The position numbers and the translations under genes are program-made. From the NCBI GenBank assembly GCA_024760905.1, contig CM045745.1, positions 9,600,282 through 9,664,281 of the forward strand: DNA of 64,000 nt, in the 5' to 3' direction. The notes under the pieces were generated by a model. The model did not search any database and had not been told where the DNA came from. It saw only the letters and a program-made list of their open reading frames with translations. The DNA comes from Plotosus lineatus. Its lineage: Eukaryota; Chordata; Actinopteri; Siluriformes; Plotosidae. Shown piece by piece: positions 11,826-22,413 of this stretch (position 1 is its first letter; each line of letters opens with the position of its first letter).

Positions 11826-11934
11826 GGACAGTCCTGTGGTGCAGGGAAACTGTATCCTGGCTCTCAGTGGGCTTGCTGTTGTCCTAAGCCGCCACGAGAG
11901 CAGTCTTCCTGCCCAGAGTGATGGGAAAGTCGAG
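11826..11934 (+). CDS. FOCAD: FOCAD exon 4 of window
   Basis: 109 nt ending in phase 0. The peptide includes DSPVVQGNCILALSGLAVVL, a strongly conserved focadhesin block. Acceptor GCATGGCAG, donor GAG|GTAAAT. The intron that follows carries the 2.4-kb plus-strand LINE. Confidence 0.92.
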
Positions 11935-12079
11935 GTAAATAAAGAGCTATCTGGGCATTCTGCCTCTTTCTATATTTATTCCGTCATTCATCTTAAGTGA
12001 TTTATCTTCGCTTTGTTTATGGTGGAGCCCATTTCAAATAATACTGAGATGGGGAATTCAGTGTGCCCTACTCTAATTT

Positions 12080-14446
12080 GTTCTTCGAAGAAACAAAGCT
12101 CCAGTTCTCCAACTAGCAACCTGGAACGTCAGAACAATGTGTCCTGGTATCTCTGACGACCTCCAGCAAATTGATGACACCAGGAAAACTGCAATCATCG
12201 ACTGCGAACTAAACAAACTTCAGAAAGACATTTCTGCTCATCAAGAGACCAGACTTCCTTCCTGCAGCAGTCTGAAGGAAAACAACTACACTTTCTTCTG
12301 GCAAGGTCTCGAACCAGACATCCACAAAATACATGGAGTCAGATTCACTGTACGTAACACCCTCCTTTCATCAGTGGAACCTCCATCTTAAGGAACTGAA
12401 CGCATCCTCTCACTGCACCTCTCTACATCCCAAGGCCCCGTCAACGTGCACAGTGTATACACTCCAACCCAGTGCTCAGAAGCTGCCACTAAGGATGCAT
12501 TCTATCAAGAACTTGAGGCAAAAATAACCAGCACACCTCCCAAAGATCAGCTAATCATTCTAGGCGACTTCAACGCCCGAGTAGGAAATGACCATGACTC
12601 CTGGTCAAATTGCATAGGGCATTTTGGAGTCGGTAAGCAAAATGAAAATGGACAACGCCTTCTTGAACTGTGCGGCTACCACGATCTTTGTGTTACTAAC
12701 ACTTTCTTCAACAGCAAACTGCACAGAAGAGTATCCTGGAGACACCCCCGCTCCAACCACTGGCACCAGCTTGATCTCGTCATTACAAGAAGGTCCTTCC
12801 TTAATAGTGTGCTGGTCACTCACACCTACCACAGTGCAGTGCTGACTGCGACACAGACCACTCACTTGTGGGTAGCAAGATTCAACTCCATCCTCAAATG
12901 TTCCATCAAACCATACAGAAAGGCAACCCTCGTATCAGCACATCGAAAACATCCCTCCCAAATCTTCAAAGCAGCATCTCCGAAGCTCTCAACAATGCCC
13001 TAAATAATTGCCAAATTGAGAACACGACAGAGTACTGGGAATTCATCCGAGATACTACCTATCAAATTGCAATTGAGATCTTCGGCAAGAAAGCAAAGAA
13101 AAGTGAAGACTGGTACGAAGCAGGGATTGAGGAAATATAACCAGCCATAGATGCGAAGAAAATTGCGCACCTTAAATACAAACCGCACCCATCCAAAGCA
13201 TCGCTACTTGCCTACAGACAAGCACGGAACACAGCCAAGTCCACAGCCCGCAAGTGTGCAAATGACTACTGGCTCAAACTGTGTCGTGACATTCAGGCTG
13301 CAGCAGACAACAGGAATACTGGTGCTATGTATGAAGGGATGAAGAAAGCTTTTGGTCCCCAGCCGATTAAGATGGCTCCCCTAAAGTCAACATCAGGAGA
13401 AATCATCAAAGACAGGGCAAAGCGAATGGATAGATGGGCTGAGCACTATCAAGATCTCTACTCAAAACAAAACATCGTCACTAATAAAGCCTTGACTGGA
13501 ACTCCCGAAGGACACACAAGAATAGAGCTTGATGTCTTACCAACACCTGGAGAGCTTAAAAGGGCAATCAACTCACTTTCCAGTGGAAAAGCACCAGGAA
13601 GTGATGGAATCCCCCCAGACGTCATCAAGGCAGGAATAAAAAGCGAACTCTTCCACCACCTCCATCAACTCCTGATGAAGTGTTGGGAAGAAGGCACTGT
13701 CCCGCAGGACATGCGTGACGCCAAGATTGTGACCCTCTACAAAAACAAAGGCAAGCGCAGTGACTGCAATAACTACCGGGGGATATCCCTGCTCAGCATT
13801 GTTGGAAAAGTGTTCGCTCGTGTTGCCCTCAACCGGCTATAAGCCCTCGCTGAGTCTGTGTATCCTGAATCTCAGTGTGGGTTTCGATCAAAGCGTTCGA
13901 CAATAGACATGGTGTTCTCGCTCAGACAGCTACATTAAAAATGCAAGGAACAGAGACATCCACTATACCTTGCCTTCATTGATCTCACCAAGGCCTTCGT
14001 CCTCGTCAGTCGTCCTGGTCTTTTCAACCTCCTGCACAAAATTGGTTGACCTTCCAATTCCTTATTGACTCCTTAAACTGATCATTGCCTTCCATGACAA
14101 CATGACAGGCACTGTGCACTTCAATGGATCATCATCCAAACCATTTCCAGTCAAGAACGGGGTAAAGCTGTGAAATCTGGAATCAACCAGGCAGAGAAGA
14201 AGAGAGACTTCTCTCGTCTAGAAAAGAAGACTCGTCGTAGTGAGAATCCTGTGTCGACAACAACTGTGCCACCCACAAACTTCATGTGCCCAAAGTGTTC
14301 AAGAGCTTGCCTGTCTTGCATTGGACTATATAGCCACAGCAATCGTTGTAACCAACAACCTCATTACATGTGGACTCTATTGTCTCACGAGACATACAGA
14401 TGCCATCATCATCATCATCATCATCATTATCATCACTCTAATTTAG
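12080..14446 (+). mobile_element. Decayed APE-type LINE with internal deletion
   Basis: Non-LTR retrotransposon inside the FOCAD exon 4-5 intron. An apurinic-endonuclease domain reads from LATWNVRTMC (about 12112) through ILGDFNARVG (about 12556) with frameshifts. A reverse-transcriptase N-terminal half follows: SGKAPGSDGIPPDVIKAG (about 13585) and NYRGISLLSIVGKVFARV (about 13770). It continues past a stop at 13840 to about 14170. The F/YxDD catalytic block is absent. Sequence jumps to a C-terminal CCHH-like finger (FMCPKCSRACLSCIGLYSH, from 14281). The element ends in a (CAT)n tail. The clade is probably I/R1-related; not certain. Confidence 0.85.
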
Positions 14447-14546
14447 GTGTACTCATGAATTTTTTGTAATTTATCAGTTGCATAATAATGAGTAAGACAA
14501 TGCATTTGGTATTACATAGAAACACTAGTGGTTCTTGTGCATGCAG

Positions 14547-14663
14547 GTTGGTCCAGAAATCCTTCCGTCCGCCCATTGGCTGTCTATGGTGATTGATACT
14601 CTGCTTAGCATAGTGAGTAGCAGCAGTCGGCCTAAAGGACAAGTTTTCCCCTGGTTTGTTCAT
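14547..14663 (+). CDS. FOCAD: FOCAD exon 5 of window
   Basis: Thirty-nine codons, phase 0 to 0. The peptide contains HWLSMVIDTLLSIV and ends QVFPWFVH. Acceptor TGCATGCAG, donor CAT|GTAAGT. It joins directly to RSYSGENTAS of the next exon with the same residue spacing as in human focadhesin. A family 5 element starts about 34 bp past the donor. Confidence 0.92.
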
Positions 14664-14697
14664 GTAAGTACTGCGTCTATTCTCCAAATGCCAATCG

Positions 14698-14966
14698 CCT
14701 TAATTTCTGGACTATTGAGTGCACCTGAATATAAGCCGCACCAACTAAATAATAATAATAATAATAATAAAAATATCTGTACATATATGGGCCACACCTC
14801 TTTATAAGCCGCAAGGTGTCTGTCTCGCTCTTGTGCTTCCTGCTAGAGCACCCCCTGGGGGCTGTTAGCCCATAAAAAAATCTATAGATCAGCCACATCG
14901 TTGTTTAAGCTGCACGGTTCAAAGCGTGTGGAAAAAAGTAACGGCTTATATTCCGGAAATTACAGT
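14698..14966. mobile_element. Family 5 element, short
   Basis: Terminal blocks CCTTAATTTCTGGACTATTG and TATATTCCGGAAATTAC. Interior (AATATAAGCCGCACCAACTA, ATGGGCCACACCTCTTTATA) shared with the copy at 31430. Confidence 0.8.
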
Positions 14967-15433
14967 AACTACTCAAAGTCACGAGTACATTGTTACTCAC
15001 AGAATGAAATACGGCTACTACAATAAGAAAGCAGTGGCCCATTATGAGTAGCAATGTGTTTGTGACTTCCTCTGCTCCCATGTAACTTAATCTGTACTGT
15101 CATGGGAAGGTTGTTTATTATTTCACATTGAAATACTGGTGAAATACCTCTGTGCAAGGCTACATTCCTGAAATTAAATCCTACTGTTCCAAAGTTTATT
15201 ATTAAGGCTCCCCGTTCCACCCGATCAAACTCGTCCAAAGGGTCAAAGTTTTTACCATTAAAGGGGGGGGTGGGGCTTAAGATACTTTTCATTCATTAAT
15301 TTTGTAACATGCTTAATTAATTAGGCTCATGGGGAGGCTGACTCTGGGTGAGGGCAGGTTACACCCATAATTACTCACCAGTTAGTTGCAGTTCCAAGGT
15401 ACCCTTTCTATCCAAAAAAGTGCCAAAAGAATA

Positions 15434-15986
15434 CAGTGGTACCTCTCCTTACGATAGTCCCAGAAAATGAAAAATCCAGTTTACGAAAAACATTTCCCTA
15501 AATTTTTTGCCTCGTATACGAAACGCGCCAAATGGGCCATTCAAACATTGTGCAAGTTGCTCTCCCATTGGCTGTCTCCCAACATCTCGCCCCGCTGGCT
15601 TCCTATTGGCTAGGAGGGATGACACCGCTCTCTCCCATTGGCTATCTCCCAACATCCCGCCCCGCTGGCCTCCCATTGTCTAGGAGGGATGACACAGCTT
15701 CCTTGAGCAGCAGCTTGTTTCATGAGTTTTTCGAGTGAGTTTTATTTTTTGGCTCAGGGTTTTAACCTTGCATAAACATTTGTAAGATTATAACTCTGCT
15801 AAGAAGACATGGTCAACATGAAGTAAGTATTTTAACAGGTATGCTTTTATAATTTTTAAAGGGTAGTATTAGGGGCCTTGGAACGAATCACGCATTTTAC
15901 GTGTAAAATGCAGTTCTACTTATGAAAAATCCAGGTTATGAAAAGGGCTCTGGAACGGATTAATTTCGTAAAGTGAGGTACCACTG
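15434..15986. mobile_element. Family 2 element
   Basis: Ends CAGTGGTACCTCTCCTTACG and GTGAGGTACCACTG. Inverted relative to the 32807 copy. Interior has duplicated GGAGGCCAGCGGGGCGGGAT-type blocks (seen in complement). Confidence 0.85.
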
Positions 15987-17371
15987 TCCTCTTAATCTCA
16001 GCTGGTGCCAGATAGAGGCATATCAGGCAAGTTTGAACTTTTAACCCTTGAGATACTAGAATAGAACACATTAGCAAATTGTTACTCATGTATCAGTGTG
16101 ATCATACAGTCTTCTCACAAGTTAGCCCTGTTATGGTCTATACACTGAATTTTTTAAAGCATCCTTCTGTTCAGTGAGGGTTTGGTGACTTAAAGATGAC
16201 GGGTTTCTCAGATTAAAAAGTGGTTTGAATTCTGAGTTAACATACAACATGGATTGTGTGTTCATTTTTAACTAAGAGCTATATCCAGGTCTAGGTCCTG
16301 GGAAATCTTATGATGTGGGAATACATCTCGGATGTGATACCAGTCCACTGTAATGTCACATAAGTCGTTTATATACAGTCTGCTCGGGATGGGAATATTG
16401 ATTGATTTAGTGTATGGTTGCTAACCATAGAGCTGCGGCCATTCAGTAACTGTTTCTGTAACTGTAATTTCTATTTTCTCATTTCCTGATTAGTGACCAA
16501 CACAGTGATGTAACTCAGGCTGTTTTCATGCTATAATTGTATATTATAACTCATTTCAAAGTATATTAAATGTTCTTTTCAAACGTGGATATCTCAATTA
16601 TGCTCAAGCGGTACACATAAGTCATATTCTCGTGGTTTTGCACTCTCGTCAGAGTGAAACAAACCGTAAATATGCGACCTTTTCAAACCAGCCAATGCAA
16701 ATTATTGTACACATTTTGGCAGATTTCAACAACTTTGGAGATGTAAGTAAAAACCACATGATGATGAAAATGTATATATGTAATTGGAGAGTTTGGAAGG
16801 CTTTCATTACATTTTACTTACAAATATGTTCCTGTTCTGGTGAGAACAGAGAACGTACTCAAGGTATTTGTGTTTCCAATTCCTGGTATGTTACACATCA
16901 CATTAGATTCCAAAGCTCTGTTAAAAAAACACTCATTGGTCACATTTGACAGCTTTTTTTAGTTCAGGGTTCTGAGCCGATATACTGTATATTGAGAGCC
17001 TTTTTTTTTCTTAATGCCAATATAGTTGTGAGGGATGTTTGTTTGATGGTGCGCAAAATGAATATTTGCGTATTTCACGTTACTTACTTGAAGCCAATCT
17101 ATTTGTCAGGATGTTTTTGGACAATGGGGAAACTTAAAGAATTTACAGAAATCCACAGGGACATTTGAAGAAGATGTGGTGGCCTATACAGACAAGGTCT
17201 AATAGGGACATAGGCAGCCAGAAGTTGTGATGTGTAATCTAAACATTTTTCTCCTGTATATAATATATGAAATAGAATTCCAAGATCTAGAAAAAAAAAC
17301 ACAATCTGCTCTATTCATATTGCTGTGTTTATATCGTACCAGTAATGCTGGGCCTTTTTCTCCCTGTGAAG
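15987..17371. other. Intron, nothing certain
   Basis: FOCAD exon 5-6 intron. One 90-bp open segment with splice-like borders (16653-16742) was weighed and not accepted as an exon. Confidence 0.6.
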
Positions 17372-17610
17372 CGTTCCTACTCAGGTGAGAACACAGCCAG
17401 TACCATTGCTCGCTCATGTGCTGCACTGGGCCTGGCCATGCTAGTTCCTGTCCTGGTCACTTCGCACAGAGACACAGTGCCTTCCATACTTGGCACTTTA
17501 CAAGCAGGTCTGCCTAATGCTCCCACTGCAGATGACTCTCAGGCTGTGCAGTTCCACAGCAGCTTGGCTTTAGGTATGCTGCTAGCCTGGCTTAACGAGG
17601 AGAAACTCAG
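17372..17610 (+). CDS. FOCAD: FOCAD exon 6 of window
   Basis: 239 nt, starts in phase 0 and ends in phase 2. The peptide includes SYSGENTASTIARSCAALGL, then DDSQAVQFHSSLALGMLLAW, both hallmark focadhesin stretches. The acceptor follows a T/C-rich run (TTTTTCTCCCTGTGAAG); donor TCAG|GTAGGT. Confidence 0.93.
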
Positions 17611-17826
17611 GTAGGTAGCACAGTCTCATGATCTGGTAGTACAGTATGTCTGATGCACTGTATGGTCAGAAATATGTGGACACATGTCCATCATCACAAC
17701 TTTGAAAGCTTTGTAACAGAGATAGTGCATGAAAGTAAGACAGGCTGAATCCTGATACTCTGTAAGCCTTTAATATTGGTTCGGAACTCACTGTTCCTGA
17801 AACTTATCATCAAACCGTTCCTGATA

Positions 17827-18350
17827 CAAGCAAACCTCAGTTCTCAAACGCTTTAGACATCGAACAAATTGGCATTCGACCAAAAAATTTGGAAGCCAAA
17901 CACAAAACAAGCGCAAAAAAAGTCGTGAAAAAATGAGACCGAGAGGGAGGGAAGATGCACGCTTTCCAAAAGTCCGGAAAAGTCACGCCAAAACGAGTAG
18001 CAAGAGAAAAAACACCTTTGGCTGATTCACCTGAAGCTGTTATGGAAGGGGATTCTCCTCTCTCCTTCTCCAACATTTACTTATGCCAACTGCTCACCAC
18101 CACAAAGGTAAAAAATTCTTATCTTTATTGTTCTTATGCTTTAACTGTACTGTGTTTATTTTAATGTACTGTATTAAAAATTTTTTCACTTAATTTACGA
18201 ACCTATGGTACGAGTTACAGTGCCGTTAACTTCTGTTCAAAAGACGACGGAACGGATTAAGACCATTTACATTATTTGTAATGGGAAAATAGATCCGGAA
18301 TTCGAACAGCCTTCTGGAGCGAATTGTGGTTGGAAACCAAGGTTTGCTTG
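17827..18350 (+). mobile_element. Family 7 Tigger-like element
   Basis: Ends CAAGCAAACCTCAGTTCTCA and AACCAAGGTTTGCTTG, TA flanks (17825-17826, 18351-18352). The reading VAREKTPLADSPEAVMEGDS near 17996 looks like an acidic Tigger C-terminal tail. Confidence 0.8.
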
Positions 18351-18429
18351 TATTTATATTTGTACAAACAGGAAACACAGAAAATGCTTTCACATCATGT
18401 TACTGTATATATATTCTTTTCTTTTCGGC

Positions 18430-18640
18430 TTTTTCCCGTTCTCGAGAGTCGCCATTTGATTAGGCTTTTTTTTTTTTTACGTCGGCTGCCCTTCCTGTCG
18501 CAACCCTTTAGCAAGGGATAGAAACACGCTGACGGCTTTGTAGCGTACTCTTTACGAAAGTCAGCGATGGTTCTTTTACATACCTCTCACCATAGACAGT
18601 GAGAGACATGGCCCGCCTTTGATAACCCATATATATTTAG
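18430..18640 (-). mobile_element. SINE-A fragment, RTE-like tail, reverse
   Basis: Tail and part of the body (CTCGAGAGTCGCCATTTGAT, CATAGACAGTGAGAGACATG). The tRNA-like head is missing. Confidence 0.75.
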
Positions 18641-18752
18641 CTATTTGAAGAAATGTAACAAACTCTTTAGTGAATGTTTTAAACATGGTTTGCAAGACTA
18701 GTTTTAGTGTAACCTAAAATGTGTTGCATATTGTGGTGTGTGTGTTTCACAG

Positions 18753-18842
18753 TGACATTGATGGGCAGACCATGTGGGAACTGTTGCAGAGCTCTTTGGA
18801 GCTTCTAGAGTCTTGCTGCTTTAACGCCCAGCTGGAATATAA
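18753..18842 (+). CDS. FOCAD: FOCAD exon 7 of window
   Basis: 90 nt, phase 2 to 2. The peptide is SDIDGQTMWELLQSSLELLE followed by SCCFNAQLEY. Acceptor GTGTTTCACAG, donor TATAA|GTATGT. The intron that follows contains a nested pair of family 3 and family 6 elements. Confidence 0.9.
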
Positions 18843-19423
18843 GTATGTCAATTTGTATTCTTTAATCATTAGCCATCGGGCTGTTGGATTGTCAATACCT
18901 TTCTCTGAGTTTGTCGTTTCCTTTTCCATTAATGTCCCCGATTACAGCAATCTCAACCTGTAACAGCTCAATAACTCTGCATGTTAACATTTTTGAAAAT
19001 GTATATGGGCCTCCAATATGAAACTGTTATTTTGACCTTGTCACAATTATCCTAACCATATAAATATTGCCTGAACTATTTCTGAAGAACTGCTGGATGG
19101 CTGAGGGGTTTCCCAACTCTGATGGCTACTTTCCTGCTTTGTATTACATTTTAAATGAAACACCATGGCTCAGACATAATATGTGCCCCATTTCCTTTAC
19201 TCCAGCTGTAGTCAATGAGCTAAGGTGTGTTTGGCTTCTAAAGGTTATTTCTTAGCTGTAGAAATAGTTTTAAAGAGCAATTGACTGTGATGTAAACTGC
19301 GTGTATAAGCCATAACACAATTGCTACAAGGCATATTTTGCCTTTGAAATAATTCACATGTAAGCAGTTACAGGACACAGTCAGTCTATGGTCTGGGCAA
19401 TATGAAGCATGCATATCAGTATA

Positions 19424-20839
19424 CAGGGATCCCTCACTTTCCGAGGTTAATTGGGACCGAGATCCCCGCGACTGTTGAACTCCGCGAAGTAGGATCGACC
19501 CCCCTGACTGACATATACTTACATGTATATGTGTATGTAATATCAATAAATACATATTCAACGCTGTAAATGCTTATAATAACAATTAAACATTCAAAAA
19601 TAATGCATAAGATGTAAATAAAATATAAATACACACACATACACATACTGTATTCGATGTAATAAGCGCCCTGCTCCAATAAGCCAACTCCCCCCACCAC
19701 CACCTACCCACCCGTGTTTTTTTTTGTTTGTTTTTTTTTAATCTTACTATAATAACCGCCCATGTGTACTGGGAGCAAAATGGTCGATCAAACTTACCAA
19801 TTTTATTCAATCAGTCTCTGTAATGGTAAAATGAGGTGTTCACTGCCTGTTAAAGTGAGTTTACACAGTATTTCAAGACCCTCTGCCATTGGAGAATATC
19901 TATAATGTTCATCAGTAACAACACATTTGATTGTTCCACTGTGCTTTAAAAAACAGGAAAATATTTTGCTGTGTTCTCTTGGTAAATGTCCAGTAAGATG
20001 AACCATTAGAAACTGCTACAGTAAAACTATGGGATGCTCTGAATAAATGGAGCGATGAGCCAGATATGGACCTATCAGAAATTGATGACGAGTATTTTTC
20101 ACCCTATTCTCCTGCTCACTATCTGTTTAAAGATGTTCCTGGCCATGTGCTTTTCAGTGCCATGTGCTAAAGTTGACCTTTGTGTTGATTGGTTCAACGT
20201 GCCATGTGCTAAAGTTCACATTCATGTTGATTGGCTCGAATTTACATGGAGGAAAATATTTAAAGGAACAGCACAGGGAGGGAAAATTAAAGGGTCTTTT
20301 TTTTTTTTTTAATTATTCTGTTTTCTGTTTATTTTCAGCTTTCATGTAAGTAATTTGGTTGATACCACAAAATGAATAACACAAATATCAGTAAAACTCT
20401 TTTATTGTTCTGTTATTATTCATGTTTTCCACCTCTATGGTAATGAGCACTTACTGTTCCACTCTGCTGGTAAACATTTTAATAAGCGCCCACCCACTCC
20501 AATTTTTTAAGCGCCTTGGGCGCTTATCACGTTGAATACGGTACATTTTTATATGAGGTGTGTACACGAGTATCTGTGTACACGTGGGTACACACAGATG
20601 CGCGTGTACAGACTCAGATGCTCACCTCACATAAAAATGGACGTTTTGATGGGGGGGGGGGGGTTGGGGTTTGTTTTTTTGGTTTTTTTTTTTTGCTTAA
20701 TTGGCCTTGTTTTGTGACATTTTCCGTAACTTTTCCCCCATTCTTTCTTAATTTCCTTATTTTTTCGATGACTATTTAAAAAAAAATGCAATGCACTGAG
20801 GCCACATGAATTGAAGTGCGAAGTAGTGTGGGATCCCTG
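19424..20839 (-). mobile_element. Family 3 element, outer copy, reverse
   Basis: Ends CAGGGATCCCTCACTTTCCG and GTGGGATCCCTG with TA flanks (19422-19423, 20840-20841). Split by a family 6 element at 19648-20541. Confidence 0.85.
19648..20541 (+). mobile_element. Family 6 element nested in family 3
   Basis: Ends CTGTATTCGATGTAATAAGC and GCTTATCACGTTGAATACGG, TA flanks (19646-19647, 20542-20543). An acidic reading ETATVKLWDALNKWSDEPDM (from about 20008), continuing DLSEIDDEYFSPYSPAH, suggests a C-terminal transposase fragment; family not proven. Confidence 0.82.
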
Positions 20840-20924
20840 TACTTTAAGTAATTTCTTTGATTGTAATATATTATGGGATATTCAGAATATTGAATATGAA
20901 TTTTTCATACTGACCAACTCTAGT

Positions 20925-21180
20925 CCGTATTATACAAGCTATCCATCTGTGCTCTATACAGCTTATTTGTCTGGGTCATGGAGGAAACTGGAGGTAATCC
21001 CAGCTGACCTTGTGCAAGAGGCGGGTTGCACCCTGGACAGGTCGCCAGTCCAACACAGATACAGCCAACCACTCACAATCACAGCAGCAATTTCAAGTAG
21101 CTCGTGGATCTAATGTGCCTGTCTTTAAACTGTGGGAAGAAACCTGTGGAAAAATGGTGGGAGGGCAAACTCCACAGTAA
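20925..21180 (-). mobile_element. SINE-B-like, reverse, diverged
   Basis: CACCCTGGACAGGTCGCCAG, then TTTAAACTGTGGGAAGAAAC and GGGCAAACTCCACAG. Another subfamily by its spacing. Confidence 0.65.
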
Positions 21181-21628
21181 AGTTTGGTTATAAGATGTAT
21201 CTCCGGAACCTTCTTGCTCTGAGGTGACAGGCGTTAAGCACCGTCCCACATAAACAAATCAAAATCCAATATGTAAAATTATAAAATCCAATAGAGTACA
21301 GGTGTTAGACTCAAGGCTCGTGGCCCAAATCCGTCCCGCCAACTCATTGTATGTCGCCCCAACAAGAGTTTTCAAAGAATATGATCATCGTACATTCTTT
21401 ACATGAAAGCTATCTTCCTTCCACTAGGTTCCTATTGTCCCAATTAAGAAAGTAATTAAAACTTCAAGATGGCTAAGTTTAGTGATGTATGACATGGATA
21501 GGCTACTTTGTTTTCTTTGTTTACATCAGTAATTCCCCCTGCGGAATAAACACAGGATCAAAGGAAAAATAAGAACTACATATAGGAGGAAAGGGCGTGC
21601 TTACATGCAGTCCTAAATTTGAAGCTAT

Positions 21629-21630
<2 letters not shown>

Positions 21631-21670
<40 letters not shown>

Positions 21671-21676
21671 TCTCAG
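21631..21676. repeat. (TC)n microsatellite in the FOCAD exon 8 acceptor
   Basis: A nearly pure CT run that ends in the acceptor CTCTCTCAG and serves as its polypyrimidine tract. Confidence 0.93.
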
Positions 21677-21824
21677 TTCTGGCTGTATTCTCGGTGTTGG
21701 ACTTCTACTCAGCTCTCTTTGTAGCAGTAGTGATGTTGAGCAGCGAATGTGTGTGTCTGCCTTTGTGGACAAATTACTTCAGAGCTTGCAGGACAGCGGG
21801 AGCATGGGACGCATGCAGCAGGAG
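21677..21824 (+). CDS. FOCAD: FOCAD exon 8 of window
   Basis: 148 nt ending in phase 0. The peptide begins SGCILGVGLLLSSLC and ends SMGRMQQE. The polypyrimidine tract of its acceptor is a (TC)n microsatellite. The donor is GAG|GTCTTA, a weak context. I place it there because MQQE joins VLAYSVACAG of exon 9 with the spacing of the human protein. Extending the exon runs into TAG at about 21880. Confidence 0.85.
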
Positions 21825-21929
21825 GTCTTACTCACCACCCTAACACTGCCCACTCTCCATGTGTGGTTAAGGTTTCAGTAGTAAGAATAATTGTTGTTGT
21901 TGTTGTTTTAAACTTAAATATACCGATAG

Positions 21930-22049
21930 GTTCTGGCATACTCTGTGGCATGCGCTGGTGTGTCAGCGTTTAGTTGTGGGATTATTGATGCTAGTAAAGC
22001 TGAGGAGCTGATGAACGCTTTGCGATCCATGACTGAGCAGAGCCAGCAG
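21930..22049 (+). CDS. FOCAD: FOCAD exon 9 of window
   Basis: Forty codons, phase 0 to 0. The peptide reads VLAYSVACAGVSAFSCGIID then ASKAEELMNALRSMTEQSQQ. Acceptor CCGATAG follows a (TTG)n stretch and is pyrimidine-poor. Donor CAG|GTGAGG. Intron 8-9 is only 105 bp. Confidence 0.92.
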
Positions 22050-22151
22050 GTGAGGACGCACAGGCCTAAACAATAACACAATTACACTCGCTCATCAACT
22101 TTATGTAATTTCTTAATAAAGGAACATACTTTGTACGTTTGTTGAGGGCAG

Positions 22152-22274
22152 ACTCCAGGATTGGCCTTGGCTCTCGGCCTCACTGTGCATGGGCTTTCGT
22201 CCTGTGGTCATGGTAAAGCTGAGGTCCTTCACCCTCGTCTGCTGTCTGCATGGACCAAGATCCTGCTGGCTGAG
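22152..22274 (+). CDS. FOCAD: FOCAD exon 10 of window
   Basis: Forty-one codons, phase 0 to 0. The peptide contains GLALALGLTVHGLSSCGHGK, a very conserved focadhesin motif. Acceptor TTGAGGGCAG, donor GAG|GTAATG. A self-nested family 1 element begins 69 bp downstream. Confidence 0.93.
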
Positions 22275-22343
22275 GTAATGTTCATGACAAACACACACAG
22301 TAGTGATGTCCCAATATAATTTCTCCACACATTGTAGGGAATA

Positions 22344-22378
22344 CAGACGCTTCGCACTTTACGTTTATTCCCCTTACG

Positions 22379-22413
<35 letters not shown>

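Noticed and set aside
14406..14446. A poly-histidine coding tract
   Set aside because: It is the (CAT)n tail of the LINE, not a protein feature.
16632..16949. A 105-codon frame with QSETNRKYATFSNQPMQIIV as a FOCAD exon
   Set aside because: Exons 5 and 6 join directly with the residue spacing of human focadhesin (PWF-x3-SYS-ENTAST). Adding this segment would insert 30 residues with no known counterpart.
21825..21881. Extension of FOCAD exon 8 to include VLLTTLTLPTLHVWLRFQ
   Set aside because: It ends at TAG and would break the spacing to VLAYSVACAG; no donor in the right phase gives a better join.
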